A stretch of DNA of 64,000 bases from Mycolicibacterium bacteremicum (GTDB lineage: Bacteria; Actinomycetota; Actinomycetes; Mycobacteriales; Mycobacteriaceae): the NCBI RefSeq assembly GCF_943913955.1, contig NZ_CALUAE010000001.1:1-64000 (forward strand), read 5' to 3'. Numbering within the stretch: position 1 is the stretch's first letter; every line of letters starts with the position of its first letter. Below the pieces are notes generated by a model that was given only the letters and a program-made list of their open reading frames with translations, did not search any database and was not told the DNA's origin. Shown here in pieces: positions 41,821 through 51,856 of the stretch. The translations under genes were made by a program, and so were the position numbers.

Positions 41821-43137
41821 ATGAAAATCGGATCGCGCTCCACCACCGGCTGGCGTGCCACCATCGCGGTCGCCATGTCGAACTACATCGAGGCCGGGTC
41901 GATCATCGCGATCGCGACCAGCCTCGGCTTCTGGCAGGCCGAGTTCGGTATCAGCAACTTCGCCGTCGGCCTGCTGGCCGCGTTGAGCGCCAACGCCTTC
42001 GGAGCCGCCATCGGCGCGGCCATCGGCGGACCGCTCTGCGACCGCTTCGGGCGCAAGGCGATCTACACCTACGACCTGCTCGTCTACATGGCCGGCGTAT
42101 TGCTCGCCGCGTTCGCGATGAACTTCACCATGCTGCTCGCAGCGTTCATCATCACCGGTATCGCCGTCGGCGCCGGGGTGCCCGCCTCTTGGACCTACAT
42201 TGCCGAACAGGCGCCGTCGAATGAGCGCGCCAAGCATGTCGGCACCGCCCAATTGGCCTGGTCGGTCGGACCGTTCATCGGTTTCGCGCTGGCCGCCGCG
42301 CTGGCACCGCTGGAACTGCTGGGCTCACGCATCATCTTCGTGCACCTGTTCGTCGTCGCCGCCATCGTCTGGTGGATCCGCCAGGGCCTGGCCGAATCGC
42401 AGATCTGGAAGGACGAAGCGGTACACGAGAGCCGCGAGCTGCAGTCCTCGGTCGGCGCCCGCGGCGTGCGCGGTCTGTTCTCCCGCAAGGTGAATATCAC
42501 CGCACTGCTCTTCCTCGGCGGCATCTACCTGTTCTGGAACACCGTCGCCGGCCAGGCCGGCATCTTCATGCCACGCGTCTACGAGACCGCCGGCCTGCAC
42601 AGCCCGGTCCAGCAGAACCTGCTGCAGGTGCTGGTCTGGGGCTGCACCGTCGCCGCGACCTACTTCGGCTTCATGCGCTACGCCGACCGGGTCTCCCAGC
42701 GCGGGCTCTACGTCTTCGGTGCCGCACTGGGCATCGTCGGCTGGGTGGTGCTGGTCGCCTTCACCGACGGCGGTATCACCACCATGCTGATCTTCGCTGT
42801 GCTGTGGGGCATCTCGGCCGGTATCGGCTGCCAGGCGTTCTACAGCCTGTGGGCCAGCGAGATGTTCGCCACCCCCTACCGGGCCAGCGCCCAGGGCGTG
42901 ATGTTCTTCGTGGTGCGCACCGCGACCGGCCTGCTGAGCTACTTCTTCCCCACCATGCTCGCCGCGACCGGCCTGACGACCGTCGGCATCCTGCTGGTCG
43001 GCCTGCTCACCGTCGCCCTCGTCATCGGCGCGGTCTGGGCTCCCAAGACCCAGGGCAAGTCGTTGCAGCAGATCGAAACCGAACGCTACGGCGCGCCGGT
43101 GTCCGCACCGGCCCCCGTTCCCACCACCGCAATCTGA
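41821..43137 (+). CDS. MFS sugar-porter family transporter, probable L-rhamnose importer
   Basis: 438 residues with about 12 membrane helices. The signature between helices 2 and 3 is visible (GGPLCDRFGRKAIY), and the matching loop in the second half is MRYADRVSQRG. Its place between mutarotase and isomerase points to rhamnose uptake, probably by proton symport. This differs from the RhaT permease and the RhaSTPQ ABC system. Confidence 0.88.
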   Translation: MKIGSRSTTGWRATIAVAMSNYIEAGSIIAIATSLGFWQAEFGISNFAVGLLAALSANAFGAAIGAAIGGPLCDRFGRKAIYTYDLLVYMAGVLLAAFAMNFTMLLAAFIITGIAVGAGVPASWTYIAEQAPSNERAKHVGTAQLAWSVGPFIGFALAAALAPLELLGSRIIFVHLFVVAAIVWWIRQGLAESQIWKDEAVHESRELQSSVGARGVRGLFSRKVNITALLFLGGIYLFWNTVAGQAGIFMPRVYETAGLHSPVQQNLLQVLVWGCTVAATYFGFMRYADRVSQRGLYVFGAALGIVGWVVLVAFTDGGITTMLIFAVLWGISAGIGCQAFYSLWASEMFATPYRASAQGVMFFVVRTATGLLSYFFPTMLAATGLTTVGILLVGLLTVALVIGAVWAPKTQGKSLQQIETERYGAPVSAPAPVPTTAI

Positions 43138-43144
43138 GGATCTG

Positions 43145-44293
43145 ATGAACTCCCCGCTGGACAATCTCGCCATCGAACTGCCCTCCTGGGCCTTCGGCAA
43201 CTCGGGCACCCGCTTCAAGGTGTTCGGCACCCCCGGCACCCCGCGCACCATCGAAGAGAAGCTGGCCGACGCGGCCACCGTGCACCGGCTGACCGGGCTG
43301 GCACCCGCTGTGGCCCTGCACATTCCGTGGGATACCGTGCCGGACTACGCTGCGCTGGCCCGCTACGCCGGTGACCTCGGCGTGCGGCTGGGAACCGTCA
43401 ACTCCAACACCTTCCAGGACGACGAGTACAAGTTCGGCAGTCTCACCCACACCGACAAGGCGGTGCGGCAGAAGGCCATCGACCACCATCTGGCCTGTAT
43501 CGAGGTGATGAACCAGACCGGCTCACAGGACCTCAAGATCTGGCTGGCCGACGGCACCAACTACCCCGGCCAGGGCGATATCCGCGGCCGCCAGGACCGG
43601 CTGGCCGAGTCGCTCGCCGCCATCTACCAACACATCGGCGCACAGCAGCGACTCGTCTTGGAATACAAGTTCTTCGAGCCGGCCATGTACGCCACCGATG
43701 TGCCCGACTGGGGCACCTCGTATGCCCACGTGAGCGCACTCGGCGAACGAGCCAAGGTATGCCTGGACACCGGCCATCACGCGCCGGGCACCAACATCGA
43801 GTTCATCGTCGCCCAGCTGCTGCGCCTGGGAAAGCTCGGCTCCTTCGACTTCAACTCCCGGTTCTACGCCGATGACGATCTGATCGTCGGCGCGGCCGAC
43901 CCATTCCAGTTGTTCCGCATCATGTTCGAGGTGATCCGCGGCGGTGGGCTCGACGATGACAGCACCGTGGCGCTGATGCTCGACCAGTGCCACAACGTCG
44001 AGGAGAAGATCCCCGGCCAGATCCGCTCGGTTCTCAATGTGCAGGAGATGACCGCACGTGCATCACTCGTGGACACCGACGCGCTGACCGCCGCGCAGGA
44101 GGCCGGAGATGTGCTGGGCGCCAACGAGATCTTCATGAACGCGTTCTACACCGACGTACGGCCGATGCTCGCCGAGCGCCGCGTCACCCAGGGCCTGCCG
44201 GCCGATCCGATGGCCGCCTTCCGCGACAGCGGCTACCAGGACAGCATCAACGCCGAACGCATCGGCGGCACTCAATCCTCGTGGGGAGCATGA
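43145..44293 (+). CDS. rhaI: L-rhamnose isomerase (RhaI type)
   Basis: 382 residues. TIM-barrel xylose-isomerase-like protein of the Pseudomonas-type RhaI group. Metal and substrate residues are recognisable in LALHIPWDTV-like strands, KIWLADGTNYPGQGD, LEYKFFEPAMYATDVPDWG (Glu), CLDTGHHAPGTN and FDFNSRFYADDD. It converts L-rhamnose to L-rhamnulose with Mn2+ or similar. It begins 7 nt after the transporter. Confidence 0.93.
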   Translation: MNSPLDNLAIELPSWAFGNSGTRFKVFGTPGTPRTIEEKLADAATVHRLTGLAPAVALHIPWDTVPDYAALARYAGDLGVRLGTVNSNTFQDDEYKFGSLTHTDKAVRQKAIDHHLACIEVMNQTGSQDLKIWLADGTNYPGQGDIRGRQDRLAESLAAIYQHIGAQQRLVLEYKFFEPAMYATDVPDWGTSYAHVSALGERAKVCLDTGHHAPGTNIEFIVAQLLRLGKLGSFDFNSRFYADDDLIVGAADPFQLFRIMFEVIRGGGLDDDSTVALMLDQCHNVEEKIPGQIRSVLNVQEMTARASLVDTDALTAAQEAGDVLGANEIFMNAFYTDVRPMLAERRVTQGLPADPMAAFRDSGYQDSINAERIGGTQSSWGA

Positions 44294-46329
44294 GCATGAA
44301 CCAGACCGTCAATGATCTGATCGCCCGCTCCAATGCGCTGGGCTCCGATCCGAAGAACACCAACTACGCCGGCGGCAACACCTCGGCCAAGGGCACCGAC
44401 AAGGACCCCGTCACCGGTGACGATGTCGAGTTGTTGTGGGTCAAGGGATCCGGCGGCGACCTGGGCACCCTGACCGAGAGCGGACTGGCGGTGCTGCGGC
44501 TGGACCGGATGCGCGCCCTGGTCGATGTCTATCCCGGGGTGGACCGCGAGGACGAGATGGTCGCCGCATTCGACTACTGCCTGCACGGCAAGGGCGGTGC
44601 CGCACCGTCCATCGACACCGCCATGCACGGCCTGGTCGATGCCGCGCACGTCGATCACCTGCACCCCGACTCCGGGATCGCCATCGCCACCGCCGCCGAC
44701 GGCGAGGCGCTGACCACCAAGATCTACGGCGACCGCGTCGTCTGGGTGCCGTGGCGCCGCCCGGGATTCCAGCTCGGACTGGACATCTCGGCAATCAAGA
44801 CGGCTAACCCACAGGCCATCGGCTGCATCCTGGGCGGGCACGGGATCACCGCGTGGGGTGACACCTCCGATGCGGCCCAGGCCAATTCATTGGAGATCAT
44901 CCGGCTGGCCGAGGAGTACCTGGCCGCCAACGGCAAGGAGCAGCCGTTCGGCGCCCCGCTCGACGGCTATGCCGCGCTGCCCGAGCAGCAGCGCCGGACC
45001 AAGGCCGCCGCACTGGCACCCTTCATCCGCGGGCTGGCCTCGGCCGACCGCCCGCAGGTCGGTCATTTCACCGATGTCGCCCCGGTGCTCGATTTCCTGT
45101 CCGCCGCCGAGCATCCGCGGCTGGCCGCGTTGGGTACCAGCTGCCCCGACCACTTCCTGCGCACCAAAGTCAAGCCGCTCGTGCTCGACCTGCCCGCCGA
45201 TGCCGGCATCGAGGACTGCAAGACCCGGCTCACCGAACTACACGAGCAGTACCGTGCCGACTACCGCGCCTACTACGAGCGCTACGCCACCGCCGACAGC
45301 CCGGCCATGCGCGGTGCCGACCCGGCCATCGTGCTGATCCCTGGCGTCGGCATGTTCAGCTACGGCAAGGACAAGCAGACCGCCCGGGTCGCCGGCGAGT
45401 TCTACCTCAACGCCATCAATGTCATGCGCGGCGCCGAGGCGGTGTCCAGCTACGCCCCCATCGACGAGTCGGAGAAGTTCCGTATCGAGTACTGGGCACT
45501 GGAGGAGGCCAAGCTGGCCCGGATGCCGAAGCCCAAGCCGCTGGCCACCCGCATCGCACTGGTGACCGGCGCGGCCTCGGGCATCGGCAAGGCCATCGCG
45601 ACCCGGTTGGCGGCCGAGGGTGCCTGCGTCGTCATCGCCGACCTGAATGCCGAGAAAGCAGCCGCAGCCGCAGCAGAGATCGGCAACACCGAAGTCGCGA
45701 TCGGGATCGCCGCCGACGTCACCGATGAGGACGCGGTGCAGGCCGCCATCGACGCCGCCGCGCTGGCCTTCGGCGGTATCGACATCGTGGTCAACAACGC
45801 CGGCCTGTCGCTGTCGAAGTCGTTGCTGGACACCACCGCCGCCGACTGGGACCTGCAGCACAATGTGATGGCCCGCGGCTCGTTCCTGGTGTCCAAGGCT
45901 GCCGCCCGGGCGCTCATCGACCAGAAGCTCGGCGGCGACATCATCTACATCTCGAGCAAGAACTCGGTCTTCGCCGGACCCAACAACATCGCCTACTCGG
46001 CCACCAAGGCCGATCAGGCACACCAGGTCCGGCTGCTGGCGGCCGAACTCGGTGAGCACGGTGTCAAGGTCAACGGCATCAACCCCGACGGGGTGGTCCG
46101 CGGCTCCGGAATCTTCGCCGGCGGCTGGGGCGCCAAGCGGGCCGCGGTGTACGGCGTACCCGAGGAAGAACTCGGCGCCTACTACGCGCAGCGCACCCTG
46201 CTCAAGCGCGAGGTCCTTCCGGAGAACATCGCAAATGCCGCGTTCGCCCTGTGCACCAGCGACTTCTCGCACACCACGGGACTGCACGTGCCGGTCGACG
46301 CGGGTGTCGCCGCTGCCTTCTTGCGATGA
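44290..46329 (+). CDS. rhaD: bifunctional rhamnulose-1-phosphate aldolase / L-lactaldehyde dehydrogenase
   Basis: 679 residues in two parts. Residues 1-400 are a class II aldolase/adducin domain with the zinc-ligand cluster AAHVDHLHPDSG and ILGGHGITAWGD. From about 417 follows an SDR domain: TGAASGIGKA, NNAGLSLSK, Ser in YISSKNS, Tyr/Lys in YSATKAD. The fusion cleaves L-rhamnulose-1-phosphate to DHAP and L-lactaldehyde and oxidises the latter to L-lactate. ATG 44290 overlaps the rhaI stop; ATG 44296 is an alternative. Confidence 0.93.
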   Translation: MSMNQTVNDLIARSNALGSDPKNTNYAGGNTSAKGTDKDPVTGDDVELLWVKGSGGDLGTLTESGLAVLRLDRMRALVDVYPGVDREDEMVAAFDYCLHGKGGAAPSIDTAMHGLVDAAHVDHLHPDSGIAIATAADGEALTTKIYGDRVVWVPWRRPGFQLGLDISAIKTANPQAIGCILGGHGITAWGDTSDAAQANSLEIIRLAEEYLAANGKEQPFGAPLDGYAALPEQQRRTKAAALAPFIRGLASADRPQVGHFTDVAPVLDFLSAAEHPRLAALGTSCPDHFLRTKVKPLVLDLPADAGIEDCKTRLTELHEQYRADYRAYYERYATADSPAMRGADPAIVLIPGVGMFSYGKDKQTARVAGEFYLNAINVMRGAEAVSSYAPIDESEKFRIEYWALEEAKLARMPKPKPLATRIALVTGAASGIGKAIATRLAAEGACVVIADLNAEKAAAAAAEIGNTEVAIGIAADVTDEDAVQAAIDAAALAFGGIDIVVNNAGLSLSKSLLDTTAADWDLQHNVMARGSFLVSKAAARALIDQKLGGDIIYISSKNSVFAGPNNIAYSATKADQAHQVRLLAAELGEHGVKVNGINPDGVVRGSGIFAGGWGAKRAAVYGVPEEELGAYYAQRTLLKREVLPENIANAAFALCTSDFSHTTGLHVPVDAGVAAAFLR

Positions 46330-46357
46330 GCGCTCGCGCAAAGAGAAGAGGGCACCG

Positions 46358-47839
46358 ATGACACCATCCGGTCAGGTCGCGGCCATCGATCTCGGGGCCA
46401 CCAGCGGCCGGGTGATGCTCGCCGATGTCGGGCCGGGCCGGCTCGAACTCGAACAGGTCGCCCGCTTCGCCAATGATCCGGTGCCGTTGTGGAACGGCCA
46501 CCGAACCGCGCTGCACTGGGATGTGCCCGGGTTGTTCCGGGAGGCATGCGCCGGTCTCATCGAGGCGGGACGGCGGTCGGAGCGGCTGGTCACCATCGGG
46601 GTGGACTCCTGGGCCGTGGACTACGGACTGCTGCGTGACGGCGCGCTGATGTCCCTGCCGCACCACTATCGGGATTCGCGGACCGCGCAGGGGGTCGAAG
46701 CGGTGCATCGGATCGTCGGGCACGCCGAGTTGTATGCCCGCAACGGTCTGCAGTTCCTGCCGTTCAACACCATCTATCAGCTGGCTGCCGAAAAGCTCAG
46801 CGGCCAGCTCGATCTCGCGGACCGGGCGTTGCTGATCCCGGACCTGATCGGCTACTGGCTGACCGGCCGCGTCGGCACCGAGCGCACCAACGCATCGACC
46901 ACCGCGCTGCTCGGCACCGACGGCCGGTGGGACGACGAGCTGGCGCAGCGGGTCGGCCTGCCGGCCCGGTTGTTCCCGGACCTGGTCGAGCCGGGCACCG
47001 AGCTGGGCCCGCTACTACCGCCGGTCGCCGACCGGCTGAGTCTGCCGGCCGCCACCACGGTGACCACCGTCGCGTCGCATGACACCGCATCAGCGGTGGC
47101 GGCCGTCCCGATGGACGCCACGGCGGCTGCCTACATCTCCTGCGGCACCTGGGGCCTGGTCGGTGTGGAACTGGCACACCCGGTGATCACCGCGACCGGA
47201 CGGGACGCGAACTTCACCAACGAATCAGGTGTCGACGGGCGGGTCCGCTATTTGCACAACGTGATGGGACTGTGGCTGCTCAGCGAGACGGTCCGGCAGT
47301 ACGAGCGCGCGGGCTTCCGGGCCGACCTCTCCGAGCTGCTGGCACAGGCTGCCGAGGTGCGGCCGGTATTCGACGTGTTCGACACCGCCGATCCCCGCTT
47401 CCTGGCCCCCGGTGACATGCCGGGCCGGATCCGGGACTGGTACCACGAACACGGTCTGCAGGTCCCGATGACCCGCCCCGAGATCGTGCGCGTCATCGTC
47501 GAGAGCCTGGCCGCGGCCTTCGCCGACGGCGTCCGCCTGGCCGCCGAGCTGTCCGGCACACCGGTGCGCACCGTGCACATCGTCGGTGGTGGCTCACAGA
47601 ATCGACTGCTGTGCCAACTCACCGCCGACCGGGCCGGACTGCCGGTGCTCGCCGGCCCTGTCGAGGCCACCGCCATCGGTAATGTGTTGATCAGCGCCCG
47701 AGCTCACCGGTTGATCGACGGCGATCTCGACGCCATGCGGCACCTCGTCGCCACCAGGTTCCCACCACAGCGCTACGTTCCCCGCACACACCGGACGCGC
47801 ATCCCCCGCCCGGTCGGGGCAGGAAAGGAACTTCCATGA
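46358..47839 (+). CDS. rhaB: L-rhamnulokinase
   Basis: 493 residues, FGGY sugar-kinase fold. N-terminal AAIDLGATSGRVMLADV, IGVDSWAVDYGLL, NGLQFLPFNTIYQL, ATP-domain ISCGTWGLVG and HIVGGGSQNRLLCQ are all RhaB hallmarks. It phosphorylates L-rhamnulose at O1. ATG 46358 gives the expected length; the stop overlaps the lldD start (ATGA). Confidence 0.94.
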   Translation: MTPSGQVAAIDLGATSGRVMLADVGPGRLELEQVARFANDPVPLWNGHRTALHWDVPGLFREACAGLIEAGRRSERLVTIGVDSWAVDYGLLRDGALMSLPHHYRDSRTAQGVEAVHRIVGHAELYARNGLQFLPFNTIYQLAAEKLSGQLDLADRALLIPDLIGYWLTGRVGTERTNASTTALLGTDGRWDDELAQRVGLPARLFPDLVEPGTELGPLLPPVADRLSLPAATTVTTVASHDTASAVAAVPMDATAAAYISCGTWGLVGVELAHPVITATGRDANFTNESGVDGRVRYLHNVMGLWLLSETVRQYERAGFRADLSELLAQAAEVRPVFDVFDTADPRFLAPGDMPGRIRDWYHEHGLQVPMTRPEIVRVIVESLAAAFADGVRLAAELSGTPVRTVHIVGGGSQNRLLCQLTADRAGLPVLAGPVEATAIGNVLISARAHRLIDGDLDAMRHLVATRFPPQRYVPRTHRTRIPRPVGAGKELP

Positions 47840-49068
47840 AACGCCGCATCCCCAAGGTCGCCGACCTGGCGCCGCTGATGCAGTTCAAGAAGCCGGAGTT
47901 CAACGCGCGTACCCGCAGGCTGGCCGGCGCGCTGACGATCGAGGACCTGCGCACGATCGCCAAACGCCGCACCCCGAAGGCCGCCTTCGATTACACCGAC
48001 GGCTCGGCCGAGGCCGAACTGTCGCTGGCGCGCGCCCGGCAGGCCTTCCAGGACATCGAGTTCCATCCGGCCATCCTGCGTGATGTGTCCAAGGTGGACA
48101 CCAGCTGCACCATTCTGGGTGGCCGCGCCGAACTGCCGTTCGGCATCGCACCCACCGGCTTCACCCGGATGATGCAGACCGAGGGCGAGTACGCCGGTGC
48201 CCGGGCCGCCGCCCGCGCCGGTATCCCGTTCTCGCTGTCCACCATGGGCACCGCATCCATCGAGGATGTCAAGGACGCCAATCCGCACGGCCGCAACTGG
48301 TTTCAGTTGTACATGTGGAAGGACCGGGACCGCTCGATGGCACTCGTCGAGCGGGCGGCCGCGGCGGGATATGACACGCTGCTGGTCACCGTTGATGTGC
48401 CGGTGGCCGGAGCACGGTTGCGTGACAAGCGCAACGGGATGTCGATCCCGCCGGCGCTGACGGCCAGGACGGTGCTGAACGCGATCCCGCGGCCCCAGTG
48501 GTGGATCGACTTCCTCACCACCGAACCGCTGGCCTTCGCCTCGTTGGACCGCTGGTCGGGGACGGTGGCGGAACTCCTGGACACCATGTTCGATCCGACC
48601 GTCACCTTCGAGGACCTGGCCTGGATCAAATCGCAGTGGCCGGGCAAGCTGGTGGTCAAGGGCATCCAAACCGTCGCCGACGCCCGCGCGGTGACCGAAC
48701 TCGGTGTGGACGGCATCGTGTTGTCCAATCACGGTGGGCGGCAACTGGACCGGGCGCCGATCCCGTTCCATCTGCTGCCCGAGGTCGCCGCGGCGGTCGG
48801 CGGGGACACCGAGATCATCCTGGACACCGGCATCATGTCCGGCGCCGACATCGTCGCGTCCATCGCCCTGGGTGCCCGGTTCACCCTCGTCGGCCGGGCC
48901 TATCTCTACGGGCTGATGGCCGGTGGTGAAGCCGGCGTCGACCGCATGATCGAGATCCTCTCCGAGCAGATCAGTCGGACCATGCGACTGCTCGGTGTGG
49001 CAAGCCTCGATGAGCTGACGCCGGCCCATGTCACCCAACTGCAGCGGCTGGCGCCCCGGCAGAGCTAG
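47836..49068 (+). CDS. lldD: FMN-dependent L-lactate dehydrogenase LldD
   Basis: 410 residues (M. tuberculosis LldD2 is 414). FMN alpha-hydroxyacid dehydrogenase family: AFDYTDGSAEAE, APTGFTRMMQTEGE, NWFQLYMWKDR, VKGIQTVADA, and the active-site SNHGGRQLDRAP (His near 298). It oxidises L-lactate to pyruvate. Overlap with rhaB makes it part of the rhamnose operon, where it finishes the L-lactate arm of the pathway. Confidence 0.93.
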   Translation: MKRRIPKVADLAPLMQFKKPEFNARTRRLAGALTIEDLRTIAKRRTPKAAFDYTDGSAEAELSLARARQAFQDIEFHPAILRDVSKVDTSCTILGGRAELPFGIAPTGFTRMMQTEGEYAGARAAARAGIPFSLSTMGTASIEDVKDANPHGRNWFQLYMWKDRDRSMALVERAAAAGYDTLLVTVDVPVAGARLRDKRNGMSIPPALTARTVLNAIPRPQWWIDFLTTEPLAFASLDRWSGTVAELLDTMFDPTVTFEDLAWIKSQWPGKLVVKGIQTVADARAVTELGVDGIVLSNHGGRQLDRAPIPFHLLPEVAAAVGGDTEIILDTGIMSGADIVASIALGARFTLVGRAYLYGLMAGGEAGVDRMIEILSEQISRTMRLLGVASLDELTPAHVTQLQRLAPRQS

Positions 49069-49100
49069 CACGAGCGGCCCGATGCGACGAGGATGGCCGG

Positions 49101-50114
49101 ATGGACCACATCACCTTCGTCCCAACACCCGACCAGTTCGCCTTCACCTTCGGCGGTGCCGAACCGGTGATGCGCATCAAACCGGGTACGGCCCTGCGTC
49201 TGTGGACCGAGGATGCCTACGGCGGGCGGATCACCGGCGCCGATGACGTGGCGAGCAGCGCACTGGACACCGAGGATCTGAACCCGCAGACCGGCCCGTT
49301 CTGGATCGAAGGTGCCGAGCCCGGGGACACCCTTGCCGTCCATCTGGTCGATCTGACACCGGCGCGCGGCTGGGGTGCGTCCACCCTGATCCCCTTCTTC
49401 GGCGGCCTGACCAGCGTGCCGGTCAGCCCGACGCTGCAGGAGCCACTGCCCGAGCGCACCTGGATCTACGAGTACGACCCGGTGGCCAAGACGGTCGGAT
49501 TCTCCGCCCACGGCAGCAACTTCGAGGTCGCCCTGCCCGCCAACCCGATGCTGGGCACCGTGGGCGTGGCACCGGCTCGCCGGGAGGTGCGCACCTCCCT
49601 GGTGCCCGACGTGTTCGGCGGCAACATGGACACTCCGGAGATGACCGCCGGGGCCACCTGCTACCTACGGGTGAACGTGCCGGGGGCGCTGTTCTCCCTC
49701 GGTGACGGCCACTACCGCCAGGGTGAGGGTGAGTCCTGCGGCACCGCCGTGGAGGGGGCCATGAACGTCACGGCCATCGTGGAACTGATCAAGGGTGGCG
49801 GGCCTGCCTGGCCGCGGCTGGAGACCGATACCCACCTGATGTGTATCGGGTCGGGTCGCCCACTGGAGGAGGCCTGGCGCGCCGGGCAGGTCGAGATGAT
49901 CACCTGGCTGGGTGAGTTGTACGGGCTGGACCGCTTCGATGCCTACCAGCTGTTGACCCAGATATCGCTGGCACCGATCGCGAACGTCGTCGACACCAAT
50001 TACAGTGCGGTGACGAAGATCGACAAGAGCCTGCTGCCCAGCGCCGCCGCCTACGGTGGGATACACAGTGAGCTGCGTTCCGCAGCAAGATCTTTGGGCA
50101 GCATCACCTACTGA
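49101..50114 (+). CDS. acetamidase/formamidase family protein
   Basis: 337 residues of the FmdA/AmdA fold: GPFWIEGAEPGDTLAVHLVDL, ANPMLGTVGVAPA, FGGNMDTPEM, LGDGHYRQGEGESCGTAVEGAM. These are the conserved metal and substrate segments of formamide/acetamide amidohydrolases. It begins 32 nt after lldD, so readthrough from the rhamnose operon is possible, but a functional link is not evident. Confidence 0.9.
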   Translation: MDHITFVPTPDQFAFTFGGAEPVMRIKPGTALRLWTEDAYGGRITGADDVASSALDTEDLNPQTGPFWIEGAEPGDTLAVHLVDLTPARGWGASTLIPFFGGLTSVPVSPTLQEPLPERTWIYEYDPVAKTVGFSAHGSNFEVALPANPMLGTVGVAPARREVRTSLVPDVFGGNMDTPEMTAGATCYLRVNVPGALFSLGDGHYRQGEGESCGTAVEGAMNVTAIVELIKGGGPAWPRLETDTHLMCIGSGRPLEEAWRAGQVEMITWLGELYGLDRFDAYQLLTQISLAPIANVVDTNYSAVTKIDKSLLPSAAAYGGIHSELRSAARSLGSITY

Positions 50115-50126
50115 GGGGCAGGACGC

Positions 50127-50879
50127 ATGGATCTCGGACTCAAAGGGAAGCGCTTCGCGGTCACCGGCGGCACCCGCGGTATCGGCCGGGCCGTGGTCGA
50201 GGGGTTGCTCGCCGAGGGTGCCAAGGTGGCCTACTGTGCCCGTGACTCCGAGGGCGTCGCCCGGGCGCAGCAGGAGTTCGGCAGCGACGCCGTCGGCACC
50301 GCCGTCGACGTCGGCGCGACCGCGGCACTGGCAGCGTGGGTTGACGCCAGTGCCGAGACGCTCGGCGGCCTGGACGGCGTCGTCGCCAATGTCAGTGCCC
50401 TGGCGATCCCGGAGTCCGCCGAGAACTGGCGCACCACCTTCGAGGTCGACCTGATGGGCACCGTCGGTCTGGTCGATGCGGCCCTGCCGTATCTGCAGGC
50501 ATCCGGTGCCGGGTCCATCGTGACGATCTCGAGTGTGTCCGGTCGCGAGATCGATTTCGCCGCAGGGCCGTACGGCACGATGAAGGCCGCGATCATCCAT
50601 TACACGCAGGGGCTGGCCTACCAACTGGCCGGCAAGAATGTGCGCGCCAACAGCGTGAGTCCCGGCAACACCTACTTCCCGGGTGGGGTGTGGCCGTCCA
50701 TCGAACAGAACGATCCGGAGCTGTTCGCCACCGCGTTGGCGCTCAACCCGACCGGACGGATGGCCACCGCACAGGAGGTCGCCAACGCGGTGGTGTTCCT
50801 GTCCAGCGCCGCCGCCAGTTTCATCACCGGGACCAACCTGCTGGTGGACGGTGCGTTGACGCGCGGCGTGCAGTTCTGA
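50127..50879 (+). CDS. short-chain dehydrogenase/reductase
   Basis: 250 residues. Cofactor motif TGGTRGIGRAV, catalytic Ser in TISSVSG, Tyr/Lys in YGTMKAA. NAD(P) oxidoreductase, substrate unknown. It begins 12 nt after the amidase gene and so is co-transcribed. Confidence 0.88.
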   Translation: MDLGLKGKRFAVTGGTRGIGRAVVEGLLAEGAKVAYCARDSEGVARAQQEFGSDAVGTAVDVGATAALAAWVDASAETLGGLDGVVANVSALAIPESAENWRTTFEVDLMGTVGLVDAALPYLQASGAGSIVTISSVSGREIDFAAGPYGTMKAAIIHYTQGLAYQLAGKNVRANSVSPGNTYFPGGVWPSIEQNDPELFATALALNPTGRMATAQEVANAVVFLSSAAASFITGTNLLVDGALTRGVQF

Positions 50880-50903
50880 TTAAAGCCTGCGCTCGGTTAC
50901 CCG

Positions 50904-51509
50904 TCAGGACTGCTCAGCGCCCATGCTGCGCATGGTCCGCTTCACCAGATCCGCCAGCAACTCGGCCCGCATCGGATCGTTCGTCGTGATGGCCAGCGCG
51001 TAGAGGCACAACAGGAAGAAGACCGCGCTGTTGATCGGCTGAACGTCCGGGTCGACATCGCCTTTCGAACGTGCCTGTTCGATCCGCTGCCCGAGCAGCA
51101 CGACCAGTGAATGGTCCCCACCGTCTTCCGCACTCGGACGGGTCTGGGAAAAGTGTAGCGCCAGAAAGTCTTTGAACAGCACCTCGCCGAGCCGGCGCTC
51201 CAGCCCCAGGACCAGCCGTACCGCTTCATTCAGGGCGGCCTGCAGGTCATGCTCTTTGTTCAGGTGGCCCGCGAACTGCTTGGCCATCCGATCCTCTTCG
51301 CGCTTCTCCAGTTCCAGGAGCACATGCTCCTTGGTGGGAAAATGGAAGAAGAAGGTGCCGTGCGCGACGCCGGCGGCAGCAACGATGGCAGCGACATCGG
51401 CCTCGGCCATACCGGCGCGCTTGAACTCGGCGATCGCCGCGCCGAGCAGACGCTCCCGGGTCTGTAGACGTTTCGCCTCGCGGGTCGACGGCCTGTTCAC
51501 CACCGCCAT
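50904..51509 (-). CDS. TetR-family transcriptional regulator
   Basis: 201 residues from ATG 51509 (GGAG upstream; TTG 51548 is possible but unsupported). HTH AEADVAAIVAAAGVAHGTFFFHFPTKE, then a helical effector domain. It is the regulator closest to the NorQ/NorD membrane cluster and is on the same strand as the small membrane gene and the DapB-like gene; all three may form one leftward unit divergent from the cluster. It may bind the TGACTATAGTCA palindrome at 53047, which is inference. Confidence 0.85.
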   Translation of the reverse strand: MAVVNRPSTREAKRLQTRERLLGAAIAEFKRAGMAEADVAAIVAAAGVAHGTFFFHFPTKEHVLLELEKREEDRMAKQFAGHLNKEHDLQAALNEAVRLVLGLERRLGEVLFKDFLALHFSQTRPSAEDGGDHSLVVLLGQRIEQARSKGDVDPDVQPINSAVFFLLCLYALAITTNDPMRAELLADLVKRTMRSMGAEQS

Positions 51510-51599
51510 CTGCGCTCCATCCGTCTCGTACGTGTGGACCACCGACAATATCGTCTCGCACCGGCTGCGCCGGCACCCGAAGCGGGCTCCGTGATCCAG

Positions 51600-51803
51600 C
51601 TAACGGTTGTTTCGCAGCCGGATCGCCGATCCGGCGATCCCGACTGCGGCCAGACCGAGAAAGGCGACACCCATGGCCAGCACCAGTACTCCGCCGTGGT
51701 TGGCGAACGACATCAGCCGCAACGTTCCCATCGCCGCCGCAAAAAAGCTCCCGACCATGAACCACACCGCCTGGCGGGTGGTCTCGGGTACGAACATCTC
51801 CAC
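51600..51803 (-). CDS. small two-helix membrane protein
   Basis: 67 residues with hydrophobic helices at about 12-32 and 38-60 and a basic C-terminus (IRLRNNR). It lies between the DapB-like and TetR genes on the same strand, 53 nt from the former, with AAGG upstream. No family recognised. Confidence 0.65.
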   Translation of the reverse strand: MEMFVPETTRQAVWFMVGSFFAAAMGTLRLMSFANHGGVLVLAMGVAFLGLAAVGIAGSAIRLRNNR

Positions 51804-51856
51804 TGTCTTGCACCTTTCCCGTTCCGACGCGCACGAACCTTTCGGTCAGCGCTTGC

